Shown: positions 47,111-56,508, counted from the first letter of the stretch. The stretch is DNA of 64,000 nt from Azoarcus sp. DD4 (GCF_006496635.1 NZ_CP022958.1:4960001-5024000), one strand, 5' to 3'. The notes: a model not told the origin generated them from the letters alone. Program-made: numbers and translations.

Positions 47111-48521
47111 GGGTTTCTCCAGTGCGGTGGTGGACCCGGCGCCCCTTGGCGTCGTAGTCGATGTCGAGCGGCTGCTCCAGATGCACGGCCACCTTAGCGC
47201 CCGGCTGCACGTAGACCGCCGCGAAGGCCTGGCCGTAGAGCTTGTTGACCCAATCGGCCATGTCGCGCACACCGCCCGCGAGGATGCGGCCCATCGCTTC
47301 GTTGCCGCTGATGCCGACGGTGCCCAGCGAGCCGTTGCTGTTGGCGACCACGGCCACGCTGCCGTTGTCGGACTTGATGAGCGAGGCCGCGCCGGCGCCG
47401 GCCGCGGTGATGAGCGCCTGGCTGCCCAGGTACTGCTGGGCATTGCTGCGCCTCTCGCCGCTGACGCAGGGGATGCCGTAGGGGTCGCTGATCCAGCCTA
47501 GGCCGCCCTGGATGCTGGCGCCGTTGTGCCCCGAGTTGCCGCCGCTACCGCCCTTGCCACTGTCCTCCGGCACCGTGCGGATGGTGCCGTCCTCGAACAC
47601 GAACGTGACCGAGCGGATTTGCCCGCGCACGCACGAGAGCGTCCAATCGCCCGAGGCCGTGCCGCTGACCACGGCGCCGGCCACGTCAGGGATGTCGATG
47701 CCGTTGGCGGTGAGGTTATCCGGGCCGATCAGCACCTTGAACGGGTACGGGTCGTTGACGGTTCCATCGATCGGCACGCGCCCGATCAGCGCCGTCATGG
47801 CAACCGACCCCATGAGCGTCGAGTTCGACGGCACGGTGTACACGGCCTTCGTAGATGCGCCCACGGCGCGGCTGCCGACGTCGGCGACGGATTCCACTGC
47901 GGCCGACAGGCTTTTCTGGGCCGGCCCGAAGTTCAGGGGAAAGCTCGGCTCCTTGTTGCCGTTCTTGGCGTCGACCTTGGCATCGTCGGGCTCGACCCAC
48001 TGCGTGCCACTGGTGCCGCGGTTGAAGCGCTTGCCGTCACCCTCTTCCAGCCCCAGCCCGACGGGCAGGTCGGACGGGCCACCCTTGCCGGAAAGGCCGT
48101 CCAGTTGCCGCTGCAGATCCTGCAGCAACCCCTGGGTCTGCTGCCTGTCGCTGGCCACCTGATTGCGCTCCTGCTCCAGGCGGTTGCGCTCGCCTTCCAG
48201 CGCGCTCTGAATGCGTTGGTCGATCGCGCTTTCCCGCGCACGCAGACGCTCGTTCTCGGCCTTGTGCTGCTTGTTGTCGCCGAGCGCGCTCTGCAGCTCG
48301 GTGCGCAACTGCTTCACCTGGGCCACCAGCGTGGCGACGGTATCGCGCGGCGTGTCGCCTGCGATGCCCAGGGCTTTCATCTCGTCGGGCGTGAGCGTAC
48401 TGGCCGCGCCCTTGGAGGCGGTCTGGCCGCCCGGGGCGCCGGAGAACAGCTTGATGCCGACGAACACCAGCAGCAGCGCCATCGGGATCAGCAGCCACTT
48501 GAGCAGCGGATTACTCTTCAT
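47091..48521 (-). CDS. ICE T4SS protein TIGR03752 (PFL_4705-like, TraB/VirB10 type)
   Basis: A 476-aa inner-membrane-anchored protein: one helix at residues 9-25, a coiled coil at about 70-145 (ERLRARESAIDQRIQSALEG), then a TraB/VirB10-like beta domain. The domain includes STLMGSVAMTALIGRVPIDG and GYISDPYGIPCV-like segments. It would span the periplasm to link inner and outer membrane parts. It overlaps both flanking genes (11 bp and 20 bp). Confidence 0.9.
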   Translation of the reverse strand: MKSNPLLKWLLIPMALLLVFVGIKLFSGAPGGQTASKGAASTLTPDEMKALGIAGDTPRDTVATLVAQVKQLRTELQSALGDNKQHKAENERLRARESAIDQRIQSALEGERNRLEQERNQVASDRQQTQGLLQDLQRQLDGLSGKGGPSDLPVGLGLEEGDGKRFNRGTSGTQWVEPDDAKVDAKNGNKEPSFPLNFGPAQKSLSAAVESVADVGSRAVGASTKAVYTVPSNSTLMGSVAMTALIGRVPIDGTVNDPYPFKVLIGPDNLTANGIDIPDVAGAVVSGTASGDWTLSCVRGQIRSVTFVFEDGTIRTVPEDSGKGGSGGNSGHNGASIQGGLGWISDPYGIPCVSGERRSNAQQYLGSQALITAAGAGAASLIKSDNGSVAVVANSNGSLGTVGISGNEAMGRILAGGVRDMADWVNKLYGQAFAAVYVQPGAKVAVHLEQPLDIDYDAKGRRVHHRTGETHASDLD

Positions 48522-49425
48522 CGCGCGCTCCTCCGGTCGAGCCGGCCGCGGCGGCCGGCGGCAGGTTCACGGTGGCGTCGATCGGGCTCAGCGCCGGCAG
48601 CAGCGCCTCGGCCAGGCCGTGGCCGCGCGTGACCAGGTAGAGCACCGTGGTGTCGGACGGGGTGCCGGCCGGCCCCAGGTTCGGATGCTGGAAGGTCGCC
48701 GCCACGAAGTTCCCCTGCAGGGCGCGCGGGTCGAGGTCGAGCCAGCGCGCCGAGATATTGGTGAGCCGCACGGCCGTCACCCACTGGTCTTCCAGGCGCC
48801 ACGCGGCCAATGCCCGCGCGTGCACCGGCAGCGTCGGCAGCAAGGTGTCCAGCGCGAGGCCGCGGCGCAGGTTCACGCGCCCGATGCCGGCGACCGGCTC
48901 GACGGTGCGCAGCGGCGCGTACAGGTTCTGCGCGGCATGGCGCGTCAGCACGACCGATACCGGCGTTTCGCGCCGGGGAACGGATTTGTCTGTGGGCGCA
49001 TCGGCCTGCTCGTCCGCGCCACTTGCTGCACCGCCGCCGTAGCGCTTCGCGGGGGCTTCCGCCTCCACGATGCGCACCGGCTCCAGCGGCGCCTGGCCGT
49101 CCTTCGCCGGCTCGGCGGCGATGTCGAGCAGGATCAGCGCGCCGGATTCCACGTCCTGCAGTTGCAGCCGCGTGGGCGGAATCGGCTCGCTCGCCCGCAC
49201 GTAGATCGCGCCGCCCGCACTCTGCACGCGCAGGTGATCGCCGACGCTGGCCGGCACGCCGACGCGCACATTGCGGTCGATGAAGACCACGCGCTCCTGG
49301 CCGACCACCAGCGGCACCGGCAGGGGCAGCCGCTCCCAGCGCAGGATTTCCACGGCCTGGCTGGCCGGCACGAGACCGAGGATCAGCAGGACGCCGGCCA
49401 GGGCCGACAAGGCAACGGGCTTCAT
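48511..49425 (-). CDS. ICE T4SS protein TIGR03749 (PFL_4704-like, TraK/VirB9 type)
   Basis: A 304-aa secreted protein with a signal peptide ending near SQAVEI, an N-terminal beta domain (VVFIDRNVRVGVP) and C-terminal TraK-like region (VTAVRLTNISARWLDLDPR). It is the outer-membrane-complex partner of the TIGR03752 and TIGR03751 products. It overlaps TIGR03746 by 4 bp and TIGR03752 by 11 bp. Confidence 0.89.
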   Translation of the reverse strand: MKPVALSALAGVLLILGLVPASQAVEILRWERLPLPVPLVVGQERVVFIDRNVRVGVPASVGDHLRVQSAGGAIYVRASEPIPPTRLQLQDVESGALILLDIAAEPAKDGQAPLEPVRIVEAEAPAKRYGGGAASGADEQADAPTDKSVPRRETPVSVVLTRHAAQNLYAPLRTVEPVAGIGRVNLRRGLALDTLLPTLPVHARALAAWRLEDQWVTAVRLTNISARWLDLDPRALQGNFVAATFQHPNLGPAGTPSDTTVLYLVTRGHGLAEALLPALSPIDATVNLPPAAAAGSTGGARDEE

Positions 49426-50114
49426 GGGGAGTCTCCCTGCAGATGGCCGGAGGCGCTGGCGGGCATGCCGGCCTGGGTCGGCGTCGGCGGCGGTTCGATG
49501 CGCTGGGGTGCGCTGGCGTAGCAGTCCAGCGCCAGGCCGAAGGGGTTGCGCTCGGGGTCGATGTCCAGCCGGACGACCTTGATGGGGTAGCGCACCAGGG
49601 CGCGCTTGACCTGCTCGGAGCCGTAGTATTCGTCCGCGCTCACGTCGAGCGTGACGATCCAATCGCGGTCGGAGAGCACCTTGACGCGCGTGGCCGGATC
49701 ATCGCCGTAGCCGCGGCCGGGAATCTCGTAGATGCCGCGCACGCGCTGACGCAGCTCGCCACTGGCGCGCCGGTACTCGTAGTCCTGTTGCAGGAAGGCC
49801 CGGCAGCTCGGCGTGAAGTAGGCCGACAGCGCGCGCAGGTTGCGCGGGTAGTCTTCTTCGCCGTTCGTGGGCCAGCGCTGCACCTGCTGCCAGATGTAGA
49901 ACGAGAAGGCATACACGCTCTCGGGCGGCACGTCCCACCACTTGCGCGTGCTGCCCGAGCGCAGGTCCGGCGGCACATGGATGGTGAGACTCTTCGGCGC
50001 ACTCCACCAGCCGAAGGCGAGCAGCAGCGCAACCACGAACAACGCGCCGGCCCCCAGACGCAGCGTCTTCAAGTGCGCCTGCAGGTGCGCAATCTCGTTC
50101 TTGAAACGGCTCAC
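49422..50114 (-). CDS. ICE T4SS protein TIGR03746 (PFL_4703-like, TraE/VirB8 type)
   Basis: A 230-aa protein with one N-terminal membrane helix (residues 20-38) and a periplasmic VirB8/TraE-like domain (YPRNLRALSAYFTPSC). GTG at 50114 is chosen because AGGAGGG precedes it; a longer in-frame extension has no ribosome site. It is a scaffold linking pilus assembly to the inner membrane. Confidence 0.89.
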   Translation of the reverse strand: MSRFKNEIAHLQAHLKTLRLGAGALFVVALLLAFGWWSAPKSLTIHVPPDLRSGSTRKWWDVPPESVYAFSFYIWQQVQRWPTNGEEDYPRNLRALSAYFTPSCRAFLQQDYEYRRASGELRQRVRGIYEIPGRGYGDDPATRVKVLSDRDWIVTLDVSADEYYGSEQVKRALVRYPIKVVRLDIDPERNPFGLALDCYASAPQRIEPPPTPTQAGMPASASGHLQGDSP

Positions 50115-50193
50115 TGAACTACCCTCCTGTCGCTGACGCGACATCCTCCCCGAGGGAGGTTCGCGCGCCCTTGGGGCGGCCGTGCGGGCGCGC

Positions 50194-50604
50194 TCATGGC
50201 GCACCTCGATGGGCATTGCGCCGGGTAGTCCAGTAGCCCGAGCGGGTGATGAGGCGCTGGCCGCCCAGGAGCGCTGCCAGCGCCGGATGTCGCAGGGCCA
50301 ACCGCCACTGGAGCTGCCGGTACAGCCAGGTGTCGGGCCGGCCGCGCTTCTGCGCGCGCAGGAAGCCGCCGCCGACGAAGACGCCCAACGCGATGCCGGC
50401 GACGATCAGCGTGGGCACCATGGCGATGCTGTGCGTGAGCCAGGCCAGCGGCAGGCCGAGCGCGAACCCGGCGGCGGCCGACAGGCCGGCGCAAATCCAC
50501 AACTCGTCGGCGGTCAGCCCGCGCACGACCACCGGCTGGCGGTTCAGCCGGTGCGGCAGGAAGATCACCAGCGTGTCGCGCGGGGTCTCCGGAGGGACGG
50601 CCAT
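50194..50604 (-). CDS. Conjugative transfer protein TIGR03750
   Basis: A 136-aa inner-membrane protein beginning FLPHRLNRQPVVVRGLTADE, with two adjacent membrane helices (residues about 38-80) and a basic C-terminus. It occupies the TraL/VirB3-like position next to TIGR03745 and TIGR03746 in this operon. It is separated from TIGR03746 by 79 bp. Confidence 0.88.
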   Translation of the reverse strand: MAVPPETPRDTLVIFLPHRLNRQPVVVRGLTADELWICAGLSAAAGFALGLPLAWLTHSIAMVPTLIVAGIALGVFVGGGFLRAQKRGRPDTWLYRQLQWRLALRHPALAALLGGQRLITRSGYWTTRRNAHRGAP

Positions 50605-50616
50605 CGCTTGCCGCCC

Positions 50617-50985
50617 TCACAGCACGCCGGTGGCCTTGGTGAGCAGCCAGATGCCGACCACCAACAGGATCGCGCCCACGGCGACCGTCAGGCCGAACTG
50701 GCCCCAGGTGGCGCGGCCGGTGTGGATCTCCGAGTAGCGTGTGTAGGCGTGATAGCAGACACCGACGAACATCGAGGCGACCACGAGCAGCGCGATCAGC
50801 AGCACGATGTCGTAGCCGTAGTTTTGCAAGGTCTGCAGGATGCCGCTGCCCTGGCCGCGCGATGGGTCTTCCATGGTCGGCAGGCCCTGCGCGAAGGCCG
50901 ACAGCGGCAGGCCCGCGAGCGCGAGCGGCAGCAGCGGAGCGGCGATGCGGGATGGAATGCGATGGGGTGTCGGTGTCGTGTTCAT
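50617..50985 (-). CDS. ICE membrane protein TIGR03745 (PFL_4702-like, pilin-type)
   Basis: A 122-aa protein with a signal-like N-terminus (cleavage near SAFAQ) and two hydrophobic segments (residues 56-75 and 100-118), resembling a T4SS pilin or VirB2-like subunit. It precedes TIGR03750 by 12 bp. The pilin role is inferred from size and topology. Confidence 0.86.
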   Translation of the reverse strand: MNTTPTPHRIPSRIAAPLLPLALAGLPLSAFAQGLPTMEDPSRGQGSGILQTLQNYGYDIVLLIALLVVASMFVGVCYHAYTRYSEIHTGRATWGQFGLTVAVGAILLVVGIWLLTKATGVL

Positions 50986-51007
50986 GGCGTATGGCCCTTC
51001 GTGACGG

Positions 51008-51247
51008 TCAGGAGAGGAGGAAGAAGGTCAGCACCAGGTACATCGCCACGAAGCGCACGACGACGGCGAGGAACTGACGTTCAGTGATGCGGTGCTCGGC
51101 CCAGCCGACGTAGGCGGTGCGCATGGCCCACACGCCCCACAGCAGCAATACGGCGAACACGAAGCCCAGCACCACGGCAGCGACGGCCGAAGGCGCAAAG
51201 CCGCCGTTGGCCTGGAAGGCGGCGACCTGGTCGGCAGAGGGCGTCAT
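51008..51247 (-). CDS. ICE membrane protein TIGR03758 (PFL_4701-like)
   Basis: A 79-aa protein with two membrane helices (about 20-43 and 58-78) and the family N-terminus FQANGGFAPSAVAAVVL. Function is unknown. It overlaps the RAQPRD gene by 4 bp. Confidence 0.87.
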   Translation of the reverse strand: MTPSADQVAAFQANGGFAPSAVAAVVLGFVFAVLLLWGVWAMRTAYVGWAEHRITERQFLAVVVRFVAMYLVLTFFLLS

Positions 51248-51615
51248 GGCGACGGCGCCTCGTCGTCGGCGCGGTCGCGGCGGACGTAGTCGCCGGCCAG
51301 CGGGACGGGATCGCGCGGCTGGGCGCGCTGGGGCACGAGATAGTCCTGCAGGCCGGCGCGAACGCGCTTCAGGTCTGCGCGCAGTCGGGCGTAGTCGAAG
51401 TGGTAGCGGGCGCGTTCCTGCAGAGCGGAATTGGCGGCGTGCTCGGCGAGGCGGTCGATCAGGTTGAGTTGGCGGGCAAGGGCCGCCAGTTGCTCGTGTT
51501 CAGCGCTGGCATCGCCGGCCGATGCGGGCGATGCGCCGGCCAGCGCGATGGTCAGCGCCACGGCCAGGGCCGGCACACGGCGCCAGGCGCTCGTCAGGTT
51601 GCCAAGGGGTGTCAT
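51244..51615 (-). CDS. RAQPRD family ICE protein
   Basis: A 123-aa exported protein (signal peptide to about residue 33, ASAGD). It carries the family hallmark RAQPRDPVPLAGDYVR near its C-terminus and a helical core (LAALARQLNLIDRLAEHAA). It is the most upstream mating gene present; beyond it the ICE core is replaced by cassette B. ATG 51615 is preferred; a longer frame upstream lacks signal character. Confidence 0.9.
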   Translation of the reverse strand: MTPLGNLTSAWRRVPALAVALTIALAGASPASAGDASAEHEQLAALARQLNLIDRLAEHAANSALQERARYHFDYARLRADLKRVRAGLQDYLVPQRAQPRDPVPLAGDYVRRDRADDEAPSP

Positions 51616-52028
51616 CACGCCGTTCCACAGTCGTCTGGATGGCGAGATGCTGCGGCGTGAAGCTTGGGTGTGCCGCAAAGAATCGGAACGGGCGGTGCAC
51701 CGGATTTGCCTCGATGGTTGGCGTAGCGCCGTTTCCGGACAAGGGCTGGGAGTCCAGGACCTGGCTGCTAGAGCAAGACGGGCCGGTCACTGATGTGGAA
51801 ACCCTGCTGGCGCGGTGCGCCTACTTCTCTCCGCTGGCCGAGGTCGCCACCGCGGTGGCGGCTTGGCGCGACGTGGCGCTGGCCCCCGTGGTGGGGCTAT
51901 CCCCTCACGAACTGGATGACCTCGCGCCGGCGAACTGCGCATTTAGCTGTTCAGCATTGCACTGGTTTGCTCTACACTTGCCAGGATTGTCACTACCGCC
52001 TGTGCCACCCTCACCGGGTGGGGAAGCA
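51616..52028. other. Junction between ICE core and cassette B, with a possible gene remnant
   Basis: 413 bp without an assigned gene. An open plus-strand frame from ATG 51714 reads FPDKGWESRTWLLEQDG and RDVALAPVVGLSPHEL and runs in frame into the HTH gene; its first about 75 codons look coding, then composition changes near 51940. This may be a truncated ICE gene. TTCAGC (51950) and TACACT (51973), 17 bp apart, are a possible promoter for cassette B, and GCTG-TT-CAGC at 51946-51955 a small inverted repeat. Confidence 0.45.
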
Positions 52029-52259
52029 ATGAAAGACGAGCCCGGACAGATATTGACCCTCGATGAAGTGGCTGCCTACCTCAAGGTGGGCAAGCGCACG
52101 GTCTATCGCTTGGCAGCAGCCAAGAAGATTCCGGCCTTTAAGGTGGGCGGGATATGGCGCTTCTCCCGTGCGGACATCGACGGCTGGATCAAACAGCAGT
52201 CGTCGGGCGATCAGCAGCAAGGCGGGGATGATCTGTTGAAAGGGGGGCGCCGGTCATGA
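52029..52259 (+). CDS. Excisionase-family (MerR-like) HTH protein, head of cassette B
   Basis: A 76-aa protein that is almost entirely one HTH of the excisionase/TIGR01764 type: ILTLDEVAAYLKVGKRTVYRL, then AFKVGGIWRFSRADIDGWI. GGGGAAG precedes the ATG. Its stop overlaps the helicase start (ATGA). Small HTH proteins of this kind often lead restriction operons and control their expression; excisionase function is less likely. Confidence 0.85.
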   Translation: MKDEPGQILTLDEVAAYLKVGKRTVYRLAAAKKIPAFKVGGIWRFSRADIDGWIKQQSSGDQQQGGDDLLKGGRRS

Positions 52260-55200
52260 AACTGATCCACAACACGGGCGCAGACCGCGTCATCGACCTA
52301 ATGCGCCCCCACTTAAAGCATGGCAACCAGCTCGGCTGCGTGACCCCGTCGTTCTCCCTCTTCGCGTTTGCCGAGCTGCGAGATGCGCTCACGGCGCTGG
52401 AACGCGTCCAGCTCGTTCTGCCTCCCGGCGACACGGAGTTGGGGTTCTTGGGTGGTGAAGGCGATCGTGCCGCACGCAACCGCCTGCAGGTCCGGTGGCT
52501 AGCCAACCAGTGTGCAAAATGGATCGGCGACAAGGTCGACTTGCGGCGAGCTGCGGGCCCGGTGCCGCAAGGGGCGGCAGTCATACGAAATGGTCAAGAG
52601 CAGCCGGAGCAGGTGGTTCTCGGTTCCTTTGCTTTCAGCACCGATGGGCTCGGCTTGACTCCGGGAAACCCGTTGAGCTTGATCCAGGCTTCCGAGTCGG
52701 CCGATGAAGCCGCGCAACTTGCCAGATGGTTCGATCATCAATGGGCTGGTCTGCGGACTCACTCTGCGGACGCCAGCAGTGGGCGTGAAGTTTTACGCGA
52801 AGCTCTCCGCACGATTGGCGAGCACCGCGACCCCTTCTCGTTGTATGCACTCATCCTGCATCACCTTTTTCGCGACAGTGGCGACGAAATGGACGAAGAG
52901 CGCATCGTCAAGTCCGCCACGGGTATCCGCAATACGGTGGTGTGGAAGAAGCTCTTCAAATTCCAGCGCGATGGTGTGGTCGGCGCCATCGACAAGCTCA
53001 ACCGCTTCGGCGGCTGCATCATCGCCGACAGCGTGGGCCTTGGGAAAACCTTCGAGGCCCTGGCGATCATCAAGTATCACGAGCTGCGCAACGATCGCGT
53101 GCTGGTACTGGCGCCAAAGCGCCTGCGCGACAACTGGACGCTCTACAAGGCCAACGACAAGCGCAACGTCCTGGCGGCCGACCGCCTCAACTACGATGTC
53201 CTGAACCACACCGATCTCTCGCGCGACGGCGGCACGTCTGGCGACATCGATCTGTCGCACGTGAACTGGGGCAACTACGACCTCGTGGTGATCGATGAGT
53301 CCCACAACTTCCGCAATAAGGCCACGCACAAGGGCAAGGAGTCCCGCTACGACCGTCTGATGCGACGGATCATCAAGGAAGGTGTCAAGACGCGGGTCTT
53401 GATGCTGTCGGCCACGCCCGTCAATAACCGCCTGGCCGATCTGCGCAACCAGATCGCCTTCGTCACGGAGGGCGACGACACCGCCTTGCTGGAACACGGC
53501 ATCGCCAGCATCGAGGCAACCACCCGCAAGGCGCAGACCCAGTTCAACCGCTGGTTGAACCTCGACGAGTCCGAAAAGACACCCGCGAGGCTGGTCGAGA
53601 TGCTGGGCTTCGACTATTTCACCCTACTGGATCACCTCACCATCGCCCGCTCGCGCAAGCACATCGAGAAGTACTACGGCACCAGCGAGACAGGCCGCTT
53701 CCCGGATCGTCTGCCACCGATCAACATCAAGGCCGATGTGGACCGTGCCGGCGAGTTCCGCAGCATCCGGGACATCAACCTCGAAATTCGGCGGCTCAAT
53801 CTGGCCAGCTATGCGCCATTGCGGTACGTCCTGCCCCACAAACAAGCCGCCTACGACGCAAAGTACAGCACTCAGATCCGCGGGGGCGAAAGCTTCTTCC
53901 GTCAGGTGGACCGCGAAGAGAGCCTGATCCACCTGCTGCGAGTCAACGTGCTCAAGCGCATGGAAAGCGCGGTGTCCTCGTTCACCCTGACCGTCGAGCG
54001 CCAGCTTCGCGACGTGGAGACCACGCTCGCACGCATCGAGGCTTCTGCTTCCGACATCGAGGAAATCGACATCGCCGACGTCGACATCGATGACCCCGCC
54101 TTCGAGACCTTGCTGGTCGGGCGCAAGGTCAAGGTACTGCTCAGCGACGTCGACCTCATCCGTTGGAAACAAGACCTGATCGAAGACCGTAACCGTCTGG
54201 CCACCCTGCTGGCCGCAGCCAAGCAGGTCGATGCTGCTCGGGACGCCAAGCTGGCCGCCTTGCGCAACATGATCGAGGACAAATGCCGCAACCCGATCAA
54301 TGCCGGCAACCGCAAGTTCATCGTCTTCACCGCCTTCGCGGACACCGCCGAATACCTCTACGCGCAACTGGCGCCGTGGGCGAAGGCCACGCTCGGCATC
54401 GAGTCGGCGCTCGTTACCGGTGCGGGCCGAAATCAGAGCACGCTGCCACATCTGCGCAAGGACCTGGCGTCCATCCTTACGGCGTTCTCGCCGCGCTCCA
54501 AGGAGCGGCCAGCGGATTTGGCCGACGAGGGCGAGCTGGACCTGCTCTTCGCCACCGACTGCATTTCCGAAGGCCAGAACCTGCAGGACTGCGACTGGCT
54601 GATCAACTATGACATCCACTGGAACCCGGTGCGCATCATCCAGCGCTTCGGTCGGATCGACCGCATCGGCTCCCCCAACGAACGCATCCAGCTGGTTAAC
54701 TTCTGGCCCAACATGGAGCTGGAGGAATACATCAATCTGGAACAGCGCGTCAGCGGCCGCATGGTGCTGCTCGACGTCTCCGCCACCGGTGAGGAAAACC
54801 TCATCGAGCAACAGTCCGGCAACCCGATGAACGATCTGGAGTACCGGCGCAAGCAGCTGCTCAAGCTGCAGGACACGGTAATCGACCTGGAAGACCTGTC
54901 CACCGGCGTATCAATTACCGACCTGACGCTCACGGACTTCCGCATCGATCTGGCCCAGCACCTCAAGGCGCATCCCGGCAAACTGGATAACCAGCCATTG
55001 GGGGCCTACGCGGTCACCACCAGTATCGACGCCGACATTCCGCCTGGTGTGATCTTCTGCCTGCGCGCCGAGGGCCCGGCGGCACACAAAGCCAAGGAAT
55101 CGGACTACCCCTTGTCACCCCATTACCTCGTCCACGTCGGCGACGACGGTGCCGTGTTGCTGCCCTACACCCAGGCCAAACGCATTCTCGACCGGCTCAA

Positions 55201-55456
55201 GCGCCTGGCGCTGGGTCGCGACCTGCCCGACGCTGGCGCCTGCGCCCGCTTCGACAAGGCCACCAAGCACGGCGAAGACATGCGCCATGCGCAAAAGCTG
55301 CTCGCAGCAAGCGTAGCGTCGGTTGTCGGCAAGAACGAGGAACGCGCAGTGGCCAGTCTGTTTTCGCCGGGCGGCACGCATGCCATCAAAGGCGAGTTCG
55401 CCGGAAGCAATGACTTTGAAGTGTTGGCATTCATGGTAGTGCTGTCCCAAGAGTGA
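52256..55456 (+). CDS. SNF2-family helicase with degenerate PLD-like N-terminus
   Basis: A 1066-aa protein. Residues 1 to about 180 follow the pattern of PLD-like domains joined to SNF2 helicases, but the HxK catalytic motif is absent (GPVPQGAAV where H-x-K is expected). The SNF2 motor has motif I VGLGKT with K264, DESHN at 347-351, motif III LSATPVNN, and C-terminal helicase motifs ending QRFGRIDRIGS. It would translocate on or remodel DNA, as DrmD-type helicases do in restriction systems. It starts inside the HTH stop and is followed by ietA after 47 bp. Confidence 0.9.
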   Translation: MKLIHNTGADRVIDLMRPHLKHGNQLGCVTPSFSLFAFAELRDALTALERVQLVLPPGDTELGFLGGEGDRAARNRLQVRWLANQCAKWIGDKVDLRRAAGPVPQGAAVIRNGQEQPEQVVLGSFAFSTDGLGLTPGNPLSLIQASESADEAAQLARWFDHQWAGLRTHSADASSGREVLREALRTIGEHRDPFSLYALILHHLFRDSGDEMDEERIVKSATGIRNTVVWKKLFKFQRDGVVGAIDKLNRFGGCIIADSVGLGKTFEALAIIKYHELRNDRVLVLAPKRLRDNWTLYKANDKRNVLAADRLNYDVLNHTDLSRDGGTSGDIDLSHVNWGNYDLVVIDESHNFRNKATHKGKESRYDRLMRRIIKEGVKTRVLMLSATPVNNRLADLRNQIAFVTEGDDTALLEHGIASIEATTRKAQTQFNRWLNLDESEKTPARLVEMLGFDYFTLLDHLTIARSRKHIEKYYGTSETGRFPDRLPPINIKADVDRAGEFRSIRDINLEIRRLNLASYAPLRYVLPHKQAAYDAKYSTQIRGGESFFRQVDREESLIHLLRVNVLKRMESAVSSFTLTVERQLRDVETTLARIEASASDIEEIDIADVDIDDPAFETLLVGRKVKVLLSDVDLIRWKQDLIEDRNRLATLLAAAKQVDAARDAKLAALRNMIEDKCRNPINAGNRKFIVFTAFADTAEYLYAQLAPWAKATLGIESALVTGAGRNQSTLPHLRKDLASILTAFSPRSKERPADLADEGELDLLFATDCISEGQNLQDCDWLINYDIHWNPVRIIQRFGRIDRIGSPNERIQLVNFWPNMELEEYINLEQRVSGRMVLLDVSATGEENLIEQQSGNPMNDLEYRRKQLLKLQDTVIDLEDLSTGVSITDLTLTDFRIDLAQHLKAHPGKLDNQPLGAYAVTTSIDADIPPGVIFCLRAEGPAAHKAKESDYPLSPHYLVHVGDDGAVLLPYTQAKRILDRLKRLALGRDLPDAGACARFDKATKHGEDMRHAQKLLAASVASVVGKNEERAVASLFSPGGTHAIKGEFAGSNDFEVLAFMVVLSQE

Positions 55457-55503
55457 ACAGGAAACTTACCGAGAGAATGCGTTGAAGAATCTAGGGGACA
55501 TTT

Positions 55504-56490
55504 ATGGCTAGCGGAAAATTGCTCAGGCAACTGATCAAATCCGGCGTACAAGGGGATCTCGCCAGATTCCGTTCCGCCTCCGAAGCGGTCATCAAGGAAG
55601 AGCGCGAGAAGAACCATCATCTGCTCGCCAACGATCTCGAGCACCTGCTTTACGGCGATCAGGCCAAACCCGGTCCTGGCTCCCGCAGGCTGCATGCCGT
55701 GACCAATCTGCCGACGAACAAGGACAATGGTTTGGCGCTGCTCGAAGAGCGTGCCGTGATTCGAGAGGAAAAGGACATCATCCTCTCTGACGCTACGAAG
55801 TCGGCGCTGGATGAGATCCTGATGGAGCACAACCGTGCCGATGTGTTGCGATCCTTCGGGATGCATCCCGCGCAGAAGCTCTTGTTTTGTGGGCCGCCGG
55901 GTTGCGGCAAGACGCTGGCTGCGGAGGTCATCGCGCACAGCTTGTCGATGCCCCTGGTTCTGGTCCGGCTCGATTCGCTTATTTCGTCCTTCCTGGGTGA
56001 GACGGCGGCCAATCTGCGCAAAGTGTTCGACTACGTGGCGAGTCAGCCGGTGGTGGCGCTCTTCGATGAATTCGATGCGCTGACCAAGGATCGTGGCGAC
56101 AGCGCCGATCACGGCGAGCTGAAGCGCTCCGTGAACGCAGTCCTGCAGATGATGGACGGCTACCGTGGGGAGAGCATCCTCATCGCGACGACCAACTACG
56201 AGTCCCTGCTGGACAAGGCGGTGTGGCGGCGTTTCGACGAGATCTTGCGTTTCGAGCTGCCCAGTCTTGAGCAGATCAAACGCCTGCTGTCATTGAAGCT
56301 GTCCGGCATTCGCCGAAATTTCGAGGCGGACGACGGCCAAGTTGCCTCGCAGTTCAAGGGAATGTCCCATGCCGATATCGAGCGCGTACTGCGCCGGGCG
56401 GTGAAGGAAATGATCCTGTCCGGACGGGAATTCCTCGAGAAGGCCCACATCGATACCGCGCTGGCTCGCGAATACCGCCATAAGGGCTGA
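55504..56490 (+). CDS. ietA: AAA+ ATPase, IetA-like
   Basis: A 328-aa AAA+ protein: an N-terminal helical region (1 to about 100), then Walker A GPPGCGKT at 130-137, Walker B FDEFDAL (D188/E189), sensor 1 ATTNYE and arginine-finger region VWRRFDE. Paired with the downstream subtilase it matches IetA of the IetAS pair, first described for plasmid stability/incompatibility and later as an anti-phage system. It lies 18 bp before ietS. Confidence 0.88.
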   Translation: MASGKLLRQLIKSGVQGDLARFRSASEAVIKEEREKNHHLLANDLEHLLYGDQAKPGPGSRRLHAVTNLPTNKDNGLALLEERAVIREEKDIILSDATKSALDEILMEHNRADVLRSFGMHPAQKLLFCGPPGCGKTLAAEVIAHSLSMPLVLVRLDSLISSFLGETAANLRKVFDYVASQPVVALFDEFDALTKDRGDSADHGELKRSVNAVLQMMDGYRGESILIATTNYESLLDKAVWRRFDEILRFELPSLEQIKRLLSLKLSGIRRNFEADDGQVASQFKGMSHADIERVLRRAVKEMILSGREFLEKAHIDTALAREYRHKG

Positions 56491-56508
56491 GTTGGGGGGT
56501 AAGAGACC

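Noticed and set aside
43767..49521. Long plus-strand open frames across the mating block
   Set aside because: They are shadows of GC-rich minus-strand genes with recognisable motifs; they lack ribosome sites and domains.
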